64,000 bases of DNA from Stentor roeselii (taxonomy: Eukaryota; Ciliophora; Heterotrichea; Heterotrichida; Stentoridae). The number at the start of each line of letters is the position of its first letter. Positions within the stretch are counted from its first letter, which is position 1. The position numbers and the translations under genes are program-made. Shown piece after piece: positions 9,200 to 21,700 of the stretch. The notes below the pieces were generated by a model that saw only the letters and a list, made by a program, of their open reading frames with translations, had not been told where the DNA came from and did not search any database. The stretch is from contig RSEH01000013.1 in assembly GCA_006503475.1 (NCBI GenBank), positions 62,001-126,000 of the forward strand, written 5' to 3'.

Positions 9200-12100
9200 A
9201 TGGCGAAGTTTAGTGTTTTGGCTTTTTTGGTATTTGAAGTTGTTTTTGGGGATTATCGGATTTGTCTTGAAAGAGATGGAATTGGAAAGGCTTTTTTGAA
9301 GATTGATGAAAAATTGATGGAGGTTCAAGAAATAAGGGAATGCTTTGAAAGGGTTATTTTTGGGTGGAAGGATTTTAAGGTTATTTTAGAGGAGGATTGT
9401 TTTGAGTTAGTTGAAGGTAAAAAAAAAATACAGTTTTTTAATGCTACTTTGGAGTTTAGAGAGGATGATGAGGTTTTCATTGAGGTTTTTGATTTTTCAA
9501 GTCAAGTCGAGGAGTTATTGTTGGTGGAAGGTGGATTTGGGATGCTATTTGATGATTTTGATCTGAATAGTTTTATGAAGGGAGACCTGGTTTTTACTTT
9601 GAGTCTTTCTTCGCATAGATCAAGATCACTGGCATCGTCTTGCACAGATGATCTTTGCAGTGCTTGTGAAGAAGACAGCTGTTATAAAACTTATGCAGGG
9701 TACTATCTGGATGAAAATAAAAACGTTAAAAAATGTGCCTGGGGATGTAAAAACTGTGAAAGTGATTCAAAATGCTCTGAGTGCTCTTTAGGGTTCTTTC
9801 TTGATACAAATTTTTGCTTTCCTTGCTCTGGGTATTGCTTGTCTTGTATTAATCAAACTAATTGTAAGGTTTGCCAGTTTGGTTATTTTATTGAAAATAA
9901 TCTCTGCAATCCATGCCTTTTTGGATGTATTATCTGTAATAATGCCTCTAATTGTGGAAAGTGTGACTTGGGGTTTTATCTCGATTCGGATGGATTTTGT
10001 GTTAAATGCTCGGCTGGATGTCAGATTTGTAATGAGGTTGAATGCTTGATTGCATTGACCGGTTATTTTTTAAATGACTTGGTCTTGCCTTGCTCTCAAA
10101 ATTGTTCCAGTTGTGATAATATTGATACTTGCAAAACTTGTTCAGAAGGATTTTTTATTAACTCGAAATTGATATGTCAGCCGTGTCAATCTCACTGTAA
10201 ATCTTGTGGGGATTCTGAAGTGTGTGAAGAATGTGAACATGGGTATTTTCTTACACCAACAAAAAGTTGTTCAAAGTGTAAAACGAATTGTAACTATTGC
10301 CTTGCAGAGAACTATTGTGAAGAATGTGAAAGCGGATACTACTATAACAAAAAACTAGCTTCTTGCATTAAATGTGAAGTAGGCTGTGCAAATTGTATTG
10401 ATAATCAATGCTTAGATTGTGCTTCTCTAGGATATAACAAAATAAATTCTACTTGTGAAATGTGCCTGAGCGGAGCTGCTCGATGTGATGATAATATTAA
10501 GCTCTGCTTTGAAGGATTTTATCTTCTGAATTCTAATTGTTCTGAATGCGAAGATCTGTGCAAAAGTTGTTTTGAAGGAATCTGCACAAGCTGCTATGAA
10601 GGATATTATTTGAATTCAACTTGTTTCAAGTGTAGACATGGCTGTAATATTTGCACTTATAATGATTGTTTATCATGTTCAATAGGTTTTTTTCTTTTTA
10701 ACAATGAATGCTTGATGTGTCCAATAGGATGTTTTAACTGTGAAAACGAAAATTCATGCCTATCATGTGAAGTAGGATTCTACTTATCAGACAATACCTG
10801 CAGAAAATGTTCTGAATCCTTTTATCACTGCAAAAGTTTAACAGAAGTTCTCAAATGTGAATCAAATTACTACCTAAACAACTCAAACTGTTTATCATGC
10901 GATGATCAATGTAACTGGTGCAATTTTTCAACATGCTTTTCCTGCGATGATGGAAGTTATAAACAAAATGAAATTTGCTCTGAATGTCCATTTTCCTTTT
11001 GCTCATCATGTACTCAATCAAGTTGTTTATCATGCAAGTCAGGGTATTTTCTTGATACTAATAATAACTGCTCAGCTTGTCCATCATTTTGCTCTTCATG
11101 TTCAAGTGCTTCAAGTTGTTTAATCTGCGATTCTGGTTACAGAATAACTTCAAAATTTTTATGTGAGGCTTGCCCGAGCTTCTGCAATCAATGCTCAGAG
11201 TTTCAATGTATTAAATGCAATGAGGGGTTTGCTTTAAACCTTGAAGGAGATTGTAAAGTTTGTAATGATGCGAAGTGTTTATGTATTGATGGCTATTTTA
11301 ATAATGATAATTATCAGTGTGAAGAATGTCCTTTTAGATGTTTGACATGCTCTAATTCCACTGCTTGTCTTATTTGTAGACCAGGATATCGACTTTCGAA
11401 TATCGGGGAATGCACAAGATGCAGCCAGTCCTACTGCTCTGAATGCCCAGATGATAAATGTGTTAGTTGTTTGAATGGGTTTTACATTGAAGATTCAGAA
11501 TGTTTTTCATGCAGTTTTTATTGCATCTCTTGCACCTCGTTCAGTTATTGCTTAGAATGCGCAGTTGGATTCGAGTTATTAAACGATAAATATTGCATAC
11601 CTTGTCCTACATCTTGCGCTTCTTGCTCTAGTGGAATATGCCTAACTTGCATTCAGGGATATCAATTATCAGAAGGTGTTTGCGAAGAGACAATTTCAAG
11701 CTGTCTTATTTATAATAACTCAATTTGCAGTTATTGCTCAGGTGGTCTTAAAGTGTTAAACGGAATATGTGCTGATTGTAAAGGAGTCTCTATTCTTTCA
11801 GCAGAATTCGATGAATTTTTTAAGAGACTGAGATTTATTTTCAATAGAAACATAGAAAAAAGCGATAAAATCAGCTGTGATGAATGCAAAACGATTCTTG
11901 TTTCTGATGGCAACATAGGAGATAGTTGTTATTGTTACGGAAAAGAAAATATTTATGAACTTGTATTCAAAAGTTGGTATTCAATAACACTTTCTTCAAC
12001 CTTTTTCATCAAGACTGAAAAACTCTTTAAATATGTTTGTGAGTCAAATGAACTTAGTTTGATTATAAGTCCTTCTTATACAATTGATCCCAGCGCCCCT

Positions 12101-15100
12101 TCAGCAACAATTAAAGGTTCTACCCGAAAATCCTTAAACTGCGCAGACGAATATCTTTACTTCGACATCGGAGAAGTGATCAACTCTTACGGCTTCGACT
12201 TAAACTTCACATGGTTCGCTTTAACAACTCCGACAAACCCTTTAATCGAGGCATTTGCTCTTGCAAATAAACAAACTTACCTAATGATTCCCTTATCAGC
12301 CTTCAGCAATAATTCTGTAGAAGTCTTAATTCAAGTGACTGTTCAAAACATGGTGAGACTATCAACAACAACCAATTTCTCGAGTGTTGTTTACAGTGAA
12401 AAAATGCTTCAAACTGAAATCGATTCTCCAGCTTTCAGAGAAATCGAGTATACCAAGGACTATGTCATTTCAGGAAGAGTTTCTGATTTTTGCATGAAAG
12501 AATCTGCAACGACTCGTTGGAAGTTCGACCAAAAGAACCAGGAACTGTTTGATGGAGGATATTCTCATTTGTTGTATATTCCAGCTTTTAACCTTACGCC
12601 TCTTAAAAGCCATTTTTTTAACTTCACCGCATTTTCAGGGGAATTGACAGGGTATTCAGAGTTGGAAGTCTTTGTAAAGTACTCACCTTTGATATTAATC
12701 ATTGATTTAACAAATTGTTCTGTTTCTCTTGATAGTGATTTGAAGATTTCTGCAGATGATAGTTACAACCCGAATAATTTAAAGGACAATCTGCTGTTCT
12801 TTTGGGAATACTGTGAATGGAAAAATTTTGAATGTAATGATGAAGTCTGGACTTTTGATGAAGCTATTTTTTTTAAGCAGAAGGAAGAACTTCCTGTGAA
12901 TGGAACTGTTTGGAGGTTTGAGGTTACCTTGTCTTCTGATTTGGAAGGTATGGATAATGTTTATCAGGTTTTTTACTTGGAGTTTATCACTGGTTTGTCA
13001 AGCAATATTCAGATCTTACCTTATAGCTTCAAACCTGAAATGACTCAATCTTTAGCAGTTTTTTCTACAAATATTAAAAAAATTGATGATTCAGTTAACC
13101 TTACTTTAAAATGGGAATTTTCTGGATTAACTTCATCTAATTTCGATATTGTGGGAATCGATTTACCTATTATAACTATGAATAAGAAAGTTGCTGATTT
13201 TGATTATAATTATGTTTTAACTTTAAAAGCGTATCAAGGAAGTCAGTTTTCATATGGGCATTTTTTTTTTCAAATCAACCAAGGTCCACTCTGTCCCTCC
13301 GAAGGACTAATGTCAAGTCCATCAAGTAAAATCACAGCATTTAAAACTTTAGTAGACTTATCAATAAAATCCTGCACAGACATCGACAATGACTTCCCTT
13401 TACTCTACCGTTTTTCCGTGAAAATCTGTTCATATAACTGCACATTAAATTATTCAGGTGAAGACCCCAACATCTACACCCCTTATTTCCAAGTGAGCAT
13501 AAAAAAGCAGTTTTCTTATTTCACCTGTAAAATGCCTGAAGGAGTCGTTAAAGCTTCTGCTCAAGTCTGTGACCAGTTAGGCGGTTGCAACGCGTATAAG
13601 AAGTTATTACAAATAACAAAAAACTCTAATTTAGATTCAGTGAATGTAATCGAACAGTATTATTTAGACATCGCGAATCCTGACATGATTCCTTATTACT
13701 CAATCATTTACATGACACTTTTTGATTTGAATAGCGAACAGTTCAACAATATTTATCAGAACTTTTATGGGTACTTGAAAAAGATGAGAGTCACGAATTT
13801 GGACGTGATTCATATTTTACTGACTTTTATCAATGAAATGTTTAAATCTAATAATAAGTTCTTGAGTAATCAGCTTATTATTAAGTTCTTGAATGATGCG
13901 ACTTCGATAGTTGCGAGACATTCAGAGGATATCACTGATCAAAATGCTGAAGTCACTTCTGAGATTATTTTTAATATCATTAACAGTGGAATTGATGCTG
14001 AGAGTGACCCTAGCTTGATTAATATTGCAATGGACTTTGTTCAGTACATTTACAAGGAATATGGAATCAAAAGACTGCCTGGTGATTTAATTGTCAATTA
14101 CACAACTCAAGTAACTGGCAAGAACAACTTCGAGTACTTGAAATATCGAAACACTCTCAAAAACATAACTGAAGAAATCAACAGTTCACTGAAATCTCTT
14201 ATAAAATACATAAAAAATGTAAACCTAGACCCAGACACCATCATGAACGTTGATATCTGCAGCCTAGAATTAAAAAACGGACAAGGTATTATTTTAATCC
14301 ATCTCACAAAATCAGGTTCATATAATGAAACCAGCTTAAATTTAACATCTTCAACTGAGACCTTCGTGAATCTCAATACAAACGGTGCCTATTTATATGT
14401 AAAAAATCAGTACTCCAACCAGGTCTGTGTTTACTTCAATGGACAGTCCTGGATAGACAGTTTATGTAAAATCGAAAAGTCTTACTCAGAAACTTCAATA
14501 TCAGGAATAATCGTTTCTTCAAGTGCGATGTATAAAATAGCAGATAGTAACTCTTATTACCAAGAAGAACCCGTCACTTATGGACCTCTTATCTTGGCTG
14601 GCGTCTTGACTGGAGCTGCGATTTTTGTGTTTGTTGGTCTTTATTTCTATGAAAGAGTGACGCTAAAAGAACCTAAAAAGAAAAAAAGACAAAGTGATGT
14701 CCATCTGGAATCAACTTGTGGACTTATTTTAAAACATATGCTCATTCTTAGCTTTTTTTCTAAAGACCCTGAAATTAGCAAAAAGATGAATTTGTTGAAG
14801 TTGATTGTTTTGTTTAATGTGCAGATTACTATTGAAGGAGTTTTAATTGGGTTTGATGTCATTGATGATGAAAAGTGGCCGGTTATTGTTGGAACTGGAT
14901 TTATTGCACCTTTGTTAACTGTTCCTTATAATGTTTTTTATCTTTGGAGAATTGATAGTGATCGGAAATGCTTGTATTATGGATTTATTGCTGGATGGTT
15001 CTTGCAACTTGTTGGATGCTTGATTTTGATTTTGGTTATCAATATTTATAAAACTAAAGGAAGGAATAGTTACTGGATTCTTGCTTTTGGAATTGGACTT

Positions 15101-15187
15101 GTGTGTGAAATTATTGTTGAAACTATTGTCATGACTGTTCACAACATAAGAATATCAAACATTCATCCCCCTTCAAACAAGATATAA
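9200..15187 (+). CDS. Giant Cys-rich repeat receptor with GPS-like site and membrane segments
   Basis: The ATG at MAKFSVLAFLVFEVVFG was chosen because it starts a signal peptide; the frame opens earlier only with a GTG. The product is about 1,995 residues. Roughly residues 140-880 form dozens of furin/growth-factor-receptor-like modules (C-x2-C ... G(Y/F)(Y/F)L ... C-x2-C). Residues ~900-1500 are a Cys-poor beta-rich region that resembles REJ/PKD-type extracellular domains of polycystin-1-like proteins. Next is a GPS-like motif (VCVYFNGQSW...LC) just before the first membrane helix (YGPLILAGVLTGAAIFVFVG), then about four more helices near the C-terminus. No PLAT domain or pore is seen. It is probably a cell-surface sensor or adhesion protein. 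Its start is 49 bp from the divergent USP gene. Family assignment beyond Cys-rich repeats is tentative. Confidence 0.85.
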   Translation: MAKFSVLAFLVFEVVFGDYRICLERDGIGKAFLKIDEKLMEVQEIRECFERVIFGWKDFKVILEEDCFELVEGKKKIQFFNATLEFREDDEVFIEVFDFSSQVEELLLVEGGFGMLFDDFDLNSFMKGDLVFTLSLSSHRSRSLASSCTDDLCSACEEDSCYKTYAGYYLDENKNVKKCAWGCKNCESDSKCSECSLGFFLDTNFCFPCSGYCLSCINQTNCKVCQFGYFIENNLCNPCLFGCIICNNASNCGKCDLGFYLDSDGFCVKCSAGCQICNEVECLIALTGYFLNDLVLPCSQNCSSCDNIDTCKTCSEGFFINSKLICQPCQSHCKSCGDSEVCEECEHGYFLTPTKSCSKCKTNCNYCLAENYCEECESGYYYNKKLASCIKCEVGCANCIDNQCLDCASLGYNKINSTCEMCLSGAARCDDNIKLCFEGFYLLNSNCSECEDLCKSCFEGICTSCYEGYYLNSTCFKCRHGCNICTYNDCLSCSIGFFLFNNECLMCPIGCFNCENENSCLSCEVGFYLSDNTCRKCSESFYHCKSLTEVLKCESNYYLNNSNCLSCDDQCNWCNFSTCFSCDDGSYKQNEICSECPFSFCSSCTQSSCLSCKSGYFLDTNNNCSACPSFCSSCSSASSCLICDSGYRITSKFLCEACPSFCNQCSEFQCIKCNEGFALNLEGDCKVCNDAKCLCIDGYFNNDNYQCEECPFRCLTCSNSTACLICRPGYRLSNIGECTRCSQSYCSECPDDKCVSCLNGFYIEDSECFSCSFYCISCTSFSYCLECAVGFELLNDKYCIPCPTSCASCSSGICLTCIQGYQLSEGVCEETISSCLIYNNSICSYCSGGLKVLNGICADCKGVSILSAEFDEFFKRLRFIFNRNIEKSDKISCDECKTILVSDGNIGDSCYCYGKENIYELVFKSWYSITLSSTFFIKTEKLFKYVCESNELSLIISPSYTIDPSAPSATIKGSTRKSLNCADEYLYFDIGEVINSYGFDLNFTWFALTTPTNPLIEAFALANKQTYLMIPLSAFSNNSVEVLIQVTVQNMVRLSTTTNFSSVVYSEKMLQTEIDSPAFREIEYTKDYVISGRVSDFCMKESATTRWKFDQKNQELFDGGYSHLLYIPAFNLTPLKSHFFNFTAFSGELTGYSELEVFVKYSPLILIIDLTNCSVSLDSDLKISADDSYNPNNLKDNLLFFWEYCEWKNFECNDEVWTFDEAIFFKQKEELPVNGTVWRFEVTLSSDLEGMDNVYQVFYLEFITGLSSNIQILPYSFKPEMTQSLAVFSTNIKKIDDSVNLTLKWEFSGLTSSNFDIVGIDLPIITMNKKVADFDYNYVLTLKAYQGSQFSYGHFFFQINQGPLCPSEGLMSSPSSKITAFKTLVDLSIKSCTDIDNDFPLLYRFSVKICSYNCTLNYSGEDPNIYTPYFQVSIKKQFSYFTCKMPEGVVKASAQVCDQLGGCNAYKKLLQITKNSNLDSVNVIEQYYLDIANPDMIPYYSIIYMTLFDLNSEQFNNIYQNFYGYLKKMRVTNLDVIHILLTFINEMFKSNNKFLSNQLIIKFLNDATSIVARHSEDITDQNAEVTSEIIFNIINSGIDAESDPSLINIAMDFVQYIYKEYGIKRLPGDLIVNYTTQVTGKNNFEYLKYRNTLKNITEEINSSLKSLIKYIKNVNLDPDTIMNVDICSLELKNGQGIILIHLTKSGSYNETSLNLTSSTETFVNLNTNGAYLYVKNQYSNQVCVYFNGQSWIDSLCKIEKSYSETSISGIIVSSSAMYKIADSNSYYQEEPVTYGPLILAGVLTGAAIFVFVGLYFYERVTLKEPKKKKRQSDVHLESTCGLILKHMLILSFFSKDPEISKKMNLLKLIVLFNVQITIEGVLIGFDVIDDEKWPVIVGTGFIAPLLTVPYNVFYLWRIDSDRKCLYYGFIAGWFLQLVGCLILILVINIYKTKGRNSYWILAFGIGLVCEIIVETIVMTVHNIRISNIHPPSNKI

Positions 15188-15270
15188 CCTTAAAAAAATC
15201 TAAAATTAAAAAAAATCCAACTGTTTCACTTTCATCCAATCCACCTTCTATAAATTTCATCCAATCAGAA

Positions 15271-15786
15271 TTAATTTCCTTCCTTCGGTACTTCATCTAA
15301 GACGAATTCCTGACTTTTCTTATAAATTTGAATACTTTTAGACCTGGGGTACCTATTTCTGGGAATAGCCAGAAAGAGTTTAGGAAGTTTTCCCTCATCC
15401 CTGGGTGAAAAAATAACTGGTGCGATCTTTCGATCATCTTTCTTGATGATTGGTGACGGAATACGAATTGGAGTGAGATCCTGGACATCTGATTTTTTAC
15501 TGATCCCGCTGATATTTTCCAAGTTTTCATTCGGCCAGAAGTACTCAGCAGGTCTAGCAGATTTCATGCATTTGCCAGTCATGATGGTAGATTTAAAAGG
15601 TGACGGGAACCTTTTTAATGTTTTCTCTGTTGTCTCCGGCTTTACCTCGTCTTCAACTGGCTGAGACGCAGAATGTTTGAAGTTGAAACTATTATTCAGC
15701 TGAGTTGCTTCGATGCGGATCTGAGAATTTCTTTTTACTTTAAATGCGCCGAAACACCTGAAGCAGTACCTGAAGCATTTATCCAT
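15271..15786 (-). CDS. Small basic protein with N-terminal cysteines
   Basis: 171 residues from the ATG that begins MDKCFRYCFRCFGAF. Earlier Met codons in this frame lie inside the upstream gene, so this start is preferred; it leaves 10 bp after the stop of the 2,632-residue gene on the same strand. The N-terminus has three cysteines among aromatic and basic residues within the first 12 positions, a setting suited to palmitoylation and membrane attachment. The rest is Ser/Pro/Lys-rich and probably disordered, with SPxK/SPI sites that could be phosphorylated. No domain is recognised. It converges on the Cys-rich receptor gene with 83 bp between stops. It could in principle be a cytosolic partner of the adjacent surface protein, but only the location suggests that. 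Confidence 0.6.
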   Translation of the reverse strand: MDKCFRYCFRCFGAFKVKRNSQIRIEATQLNNSFNFKHSASQPVEDEVKPETTEKTLKRFPSPFKSTIMTGKCMKSARPAEYFWPNENLENISGISKKSDVQDLTPIRIPSPIIKKDDRKIAPVIFSPRDEGKLPKLFLAIPRNRYPRSKSIQIYKKSQEFVLDEVPKEGN

Positions 15787-15796
15787 AACTATTACA

Positions 15797-18700
15797 TTAA
15801 TCGCTATCATCGGCAAAAGCGTTGTATCTCACCGTGTTTCTTGATTCTTTCAGTTGGGTCTTGTTCGCTGGTTTCACCACGAGACTTAGGGCACTTACTT
15901 TTTTACCTTCTTTTATGAATATCGCTGAGTTCGCTAGTTCTTCTTCATCGTCTTCGAGATTTTCAAGGTCTTCTACTTTTGCTTCTTCTTTTAGGGACCT
16001 CTTGAGTGAAAGTCGCTGATCATTATGATCCTCATGATTTTCACTAGTATCAATGATATGATCACTATCTGAGTCCTGCACTTCACCATCTTTAAACTTC
16101 GGAGTTTGATTCGAAGATTCAGGAATAACAGATTTTCTCCTCCGAAGCATGATTTCTTTAATAAAAATCCAGGCAGAAACCGAGAAATCCTTGACAAAAT
16201 AATAAGCCCAATAAGTAAAAAAGATCGTATTGACGATCACAAGAATAACAAACAAAAAAATCCTTCCAGTCCAGCTGACATCAGAAGAAAGATAATAAAG
16301 TCCACAGTAAATAGTGACAATAGATACAAGAATAGATCTGAACTCCATTTTATTCATGCTATCTCCAAGAAAAGGTTTCAAGTCACTCTGCATATACGAG
16401 GCGAGGAGCAAAATGATGAGAACAGATAAAGTTTGCAACTCAATAGAAATGCCTCCAAAGACGATACTAGCTGTGATCACTAATGTCTTCCTATATAAAA
16501 TAACGATTTCCCAGTAATAAGTGCTTTTTTGATACCCTGCAATAACGAAACCATATCTTTGTTTGACTGCTAACTCTTCAAAACTCCTTTTATTCCTAAT
16601 CACAAAAAACAAAACCACAAAAGGAACAAACAATCCCCAAATGATAGCTCCAGGTAAAGCAACAGTAAGAGTATAAACCTTATGATTTCCAGTCCAGCAC
16701 CTGATACTCAAGTCATCATTCAAGTACAATTCCCCTTCAATATCCCTACAACTAAAAGGCGAGAAGCATATTTTGATAAGAATAGAATGCAGTAGCAAGG
16801 CAATAATAACCACACTGCCAACGAAATGATTTTTAATAAACTTGCTATCAAGTCTCACAAGGCTCACAACACTCCATAAAAACAAGCAAACAGCAGTTAA
16901 AACCAGCGGCATCATCAAATAAAGCAAAATCTTATCAAAATAAACTTGACTGTTACTCCTATTATACTTCTCAGACACGAAACAATCAAAAGAAAAACTT
17001 TGTTGACTTAAACTTCCAGCAGTTTCTTGAATTTTCAGGTAGTCTAAAGCGAAATCAGGCCAATCTAAGTTCATACTTGCGACGATTCCAATGATTTGGA
17101 TGTAGTTTAAAAGGATTTTTATAAGAATTGTGTAGTTCGATGCGGGTTTGTTAGCCATGCTGATGTTCACATAGACTAACCCACAGACAACGAGGATAAT
17201 AAAGACCGCGATCAAGCTGAGATAAATGATATTTTTTTTCATATCTGGGCATTTTTGGCAGAGATTTCCAGTGCTTCGAGAATATCCACTTTCACAAGAC
17301 TGACACATGTTGCTTTTATATCCTTTCGCACAGTTACCAGTGAGACTGGTGTCGTCTTCTCCTCCAAGACAGGTGTCCAGGAGTGGACATCGGTGGAATA
17401 TTGTTGAATACATGCTGGACCTCCAGTAGTTCTTCTTAGGAACCATTGAATAGTTCCCGAAACAATAAGCACTTGAGGGACATTCCAAGCAAGGACCATT
17501 AGGCTCTAGGTTGTATTGTCCTTTAGTGCAAACAAGACAAGCTCCATTAGAAAAGCTTTCTCCAAGACTGCAATTTCTCATATAAACCTCAACAGTCACC
17601 AAACTTTCAACTGACTCAGAGCTGATAACAAGACTTTGAACACTGTTAATATCAGCGTAAATAATAAAGTCATTAAAAACAATAAGCCCTTCACTCGAAA
17701 CTTCACTTGTGTCACCAGTTACAAAAGCTTCAGAGTCATCTAAAGCTAAACTAGCAGAAGTTTGATTATCAGTTTTAACAATCTGTTGATAATGATCTAC
17801 AAGTGCAACTGAAACATTTTGTTCAATCTTCTGACCAGGAGGGATGTCAGTTAAGTTCAAAGAATTTACAATTTCTCCATTTTGAAATAGTTGGAGTTTG
17901 ACAGGAAAAGAAGCGATATTATTTCCATAAGTTGCGAAATTATCAGAGAATAAATTATCAGTCATTTTCGGTTCTTTTCCTTTCCACTCAATGCATCCTC
18001 CATTTTCCCTTGCAAAGTTATACATAAAAACACTTTCACTTATTAACAAGTCACATTCATTGTTCAAGTCACATGAAGACTGAACGACTCCTCCACTTCC
18101 CCAGACGTCTGAACTTCCAAAAGCTGAGTTATTGTAAAATTCAGAATTTTTTATTGAAAGGTTGTAGTCAACTGATGAAATCACCCCTGCCGTGACTGCT
18201 GAAATATTGGAAAAAACTGAATTTTCAATTAGACAACTTGGTTTTTTTTGGTTTTCTTGAAAAACTATGCTTAGGGCACCACCTTTGAAACTGGAAATAT
18301 TGGAAACTGAAGTTTCGTTTATTATTATCTCCGTGCATGCAATGCAAAGCAATAGTCCACCATTTTCGCTGCTTAGACCTTCTGAAAAACTAGAGTTTTT
18401 TATTGAGATCAGAGGAGCCTTGTCTGCGTAGATACCTTTGTCGTGGAATCCTTTGAAATTTGAGTTAATTAATGTCAGTTTACTTTGAATTATGTTGAAT
18501 ATTCCTCCAAAACCACTCGCGGTAGAGTTTTGAGTCATTGTATCTAAAAAATAACCTTCTGATGCAGACATTATTTGAGCTACTCCTCCTAGTTCTGCAG
18601 ATATGTTGGAAAATGAACAGTTTATTGACGTGAGGTAACTTGTTGATATCAGTAAAGCACCGCCTTGAGTGGCTGATGCATTTTTAAAGACAGAATCGAA

Positions 18701-21700
18701 GAGTTTGATATAGCTTAGAGAGGTCGAACTGACAAAACTTCCCACCCAACCAGACTGACTTGAACAGATGCATCTATACATAGTTAAATTTCCCATACTT
18801 GACGAAATTCCAGGACTGAAACCATAAGCTTTATTTCCTTGAATAACAGTATCATACAACTCAACTGATCCTCCTAAAGAACTAATAACTCCTGAGATTC
18901 CAATGATATTATCCGTAATTATCGAGTTCTTTATTGTGTTTTTATTATTACCAGTGTCAAGAATGAATAAAGCAGAACCATAACCAGGACTAATATTATT
19001 CAAAAACTTAGAGTTTTCGATGTTAAACTGCCCAAGTTCAGACACATACATACAACCTCCGTTATACCCGATGTTAAAGTAAAAAGTGCAGTTAAAAATC
19101 GAAATTACTGAATAAGAAGAAATTCTCAATGCTCCAATTTCAGACCCTTGGTTATACATTATTTGACTGTCCCTCATTGAAATCAAAGAATTCGTAGAAT
19201 GAACACAAGGAGCATGGGTATAAGAATTCGCTACAAAATAAGTACTATTCAGTTCTACATTACTTTTAAAAACCTGCAGACAATGCCCTGTATTATTGAT
19301 AAAAGCCACTCCAGACATAAGAAGATTCGTGAAAACCTGAAGAGAACTTGCATAAATCACACTTTCTCCAGAGTTATTTGAAAATATACTGTTGGTTATT
19401 CTGTTTCTTGTTTCAGAATTTAAAAGATTTTCGAAATAAAGAGCTGAAGCTTGTTGTGCTTGGTTTAACCGAATCTGACAGTTATTTAAATGAATCGTGT
19501 TTTCTTTCAATACCAAAACTCCAAGTTTACTTCCTTTGTTGAACTTAAACTCCGTGTTCAAAATAATGCTTTCATCACTTAAAGTAAGAGACTCTGCAAA
19601 AATCCCTGAACCCGAAGCTGCTGAATTGTTAAGAAATGAGTTCATATTAATCAAAAGTGTCAGAAGCTTTTCAGTAACTTCAGAATGACTTACAAGTAAA
19701 GTTCCTTCATTCGCCATGTTTGAAATGAATTGAGTCTGGTGAAGACTTAAAGTCCTGGAAGATGCTAACTTTATGAACAAGGCAGAGCCTTCTTCTGCTG
19801 AATTTTCAATAAATTGAGATCGCGCGATATTCAAATCTGAGTTTTCCACTTTTACTGTTCCTTGACGCACCTGGTTTCCTGCGAACTGCACTTGAAATAA
19901 ATGGTTGTTACCCTGATTCAAGAGAAAGACACAGGAAAGTAGAGAAGTCGTGTTTAAAAATTGAGAGTTGCTTAAGACACTTTCTTGATTTTCCTCTAGA
20001 AAAATTACTGAATGTTGAGGAAAGTTTGATAAAAACTGGCAAAAATTCAGTTGTATTTTGTTATTTTTACTCAAAATAATGATTTTCTCAGATGTCTGTC
20101 CGTGGACCTGCAAGTTTTCAATAAAAACTTCATTTTTTACTCCAAGAATGCGAAGAGAAGAGAGTGATGAGGTAAAGTTGACTTTTTTATAGACTTTGAA
20201 ATAAAATCCAGAAGCTTTAGAGGCGTTTACCCAGGACTCTGAAGGAAAACCAGTCAAAGGTCTTGCAGGGAAAATCTGAATGTTACTGAGATTAACTGAT
20301 GATAAGCTTTCGATATTTAAACATGATACTTGCCCTCCTGCATTGTTATCGAATTTTAAGTTGCTTAATAAGATATGTGACTCATAAAATGAACTTTCTT
20401 GTTTAGATGTAAGACTCAGAAGTCCCAAACCATTATCCAGGGTGTTATTTAAAAATTCACATCGGTCTAAAAAAACTGTTCGAGGAACTTGTGAAAATTC
20501 CATCAAAATCAAACTTCCACTTTCTGCTAAATTGTTAAAAAATCTCAAATTTGTCATCACCAAATGCATCATCTGACCATTTTTCAAAACTTCAACATGT
20601 ATCAGATTAGAACCTCTGTTAAAAGTCACCTGTGAGTATTCAAATGCGAAGTTTTGAATATTTTTTATTTTAAGCAAAGCTGAATCATTACCTAAAACAA
20701 CATTCCAATCAAACAGCAAGTACTTAAGCTTAACCATAGTTGAATCATCAGCTCTTAATAAAGGACTAAGTCTGAGTCCATCCACATTTTCATATCCGTA
20801 GTTCACGAACTTCGCCAATCCGAGCACCCAAACAAAACTTCCTTCTTTTTGAAAAATGACTGCACTGTCAGACGAGTTAGATGCTTGCACATACAAAAAC
20901 GAAACATTCACAAAAGTCGCAGACACCCTGCTAATGTCGATGATTGACTTAAACTGTTGTCGAAAATTATAAAAAGTCACATTTGTCAGATAAAGACTTC
21001 CACCATTTGAAAAACTGATGAATGACCTGTTTCGGTTGTCATCACAATTCGTTGTAGGTAGCTTTGGATTGACAGGTTGATCTTTATCATTGTAAAACAC
21101 GTGATTTTTCTCTTTTAAATAAGGACAGTAATAGCAGTTCTGTTGTAGACAATTCTGACGAAGACTAAACCCGCCATTAAAAACCAGGTTTTTCATGATT
21201 AAAGTTGCGGAGTACTTTACATAAAAAATCACTCTTGGGTCATTGTAAAGAATCACTGCAGGCTCATCAGAACACCCTGGAGTTGCTTCTTCACTGCACA
21301 AAAGGGTAGAAATTGTGATAACTTTGAAAGTTTTAACAGTATTCAACAGCAAAACATCTGAATCTTTATTCAACACATTCGGATTAGTCAGGTCAATAAC
21401 TCCAAGCTGATGAATGCCTTTCATCAGATAAATATTTGTAAACTTGCTGAAAACTGATGATAAAGCAACAGAAAAACTACTGAATGGATTCGAAAGTCTT
21501 CCTGTTTCTAGTCTTGACTGTTTTGAGGCAGAGACATAAATTTTTATAGGGCTTTTCAATGAACTCCTCTCAGGTCTTGGAAGTAAAAACCAGGGCCGGG
21601 CAGGGTCAACTGAAGCAGAAAGAGGAATGTATTCGAGGCAAGTTCCCCAAAAGCTAAAAAAACCATCAATGCAGCGAATACAATAGTCTTCAATGCATCT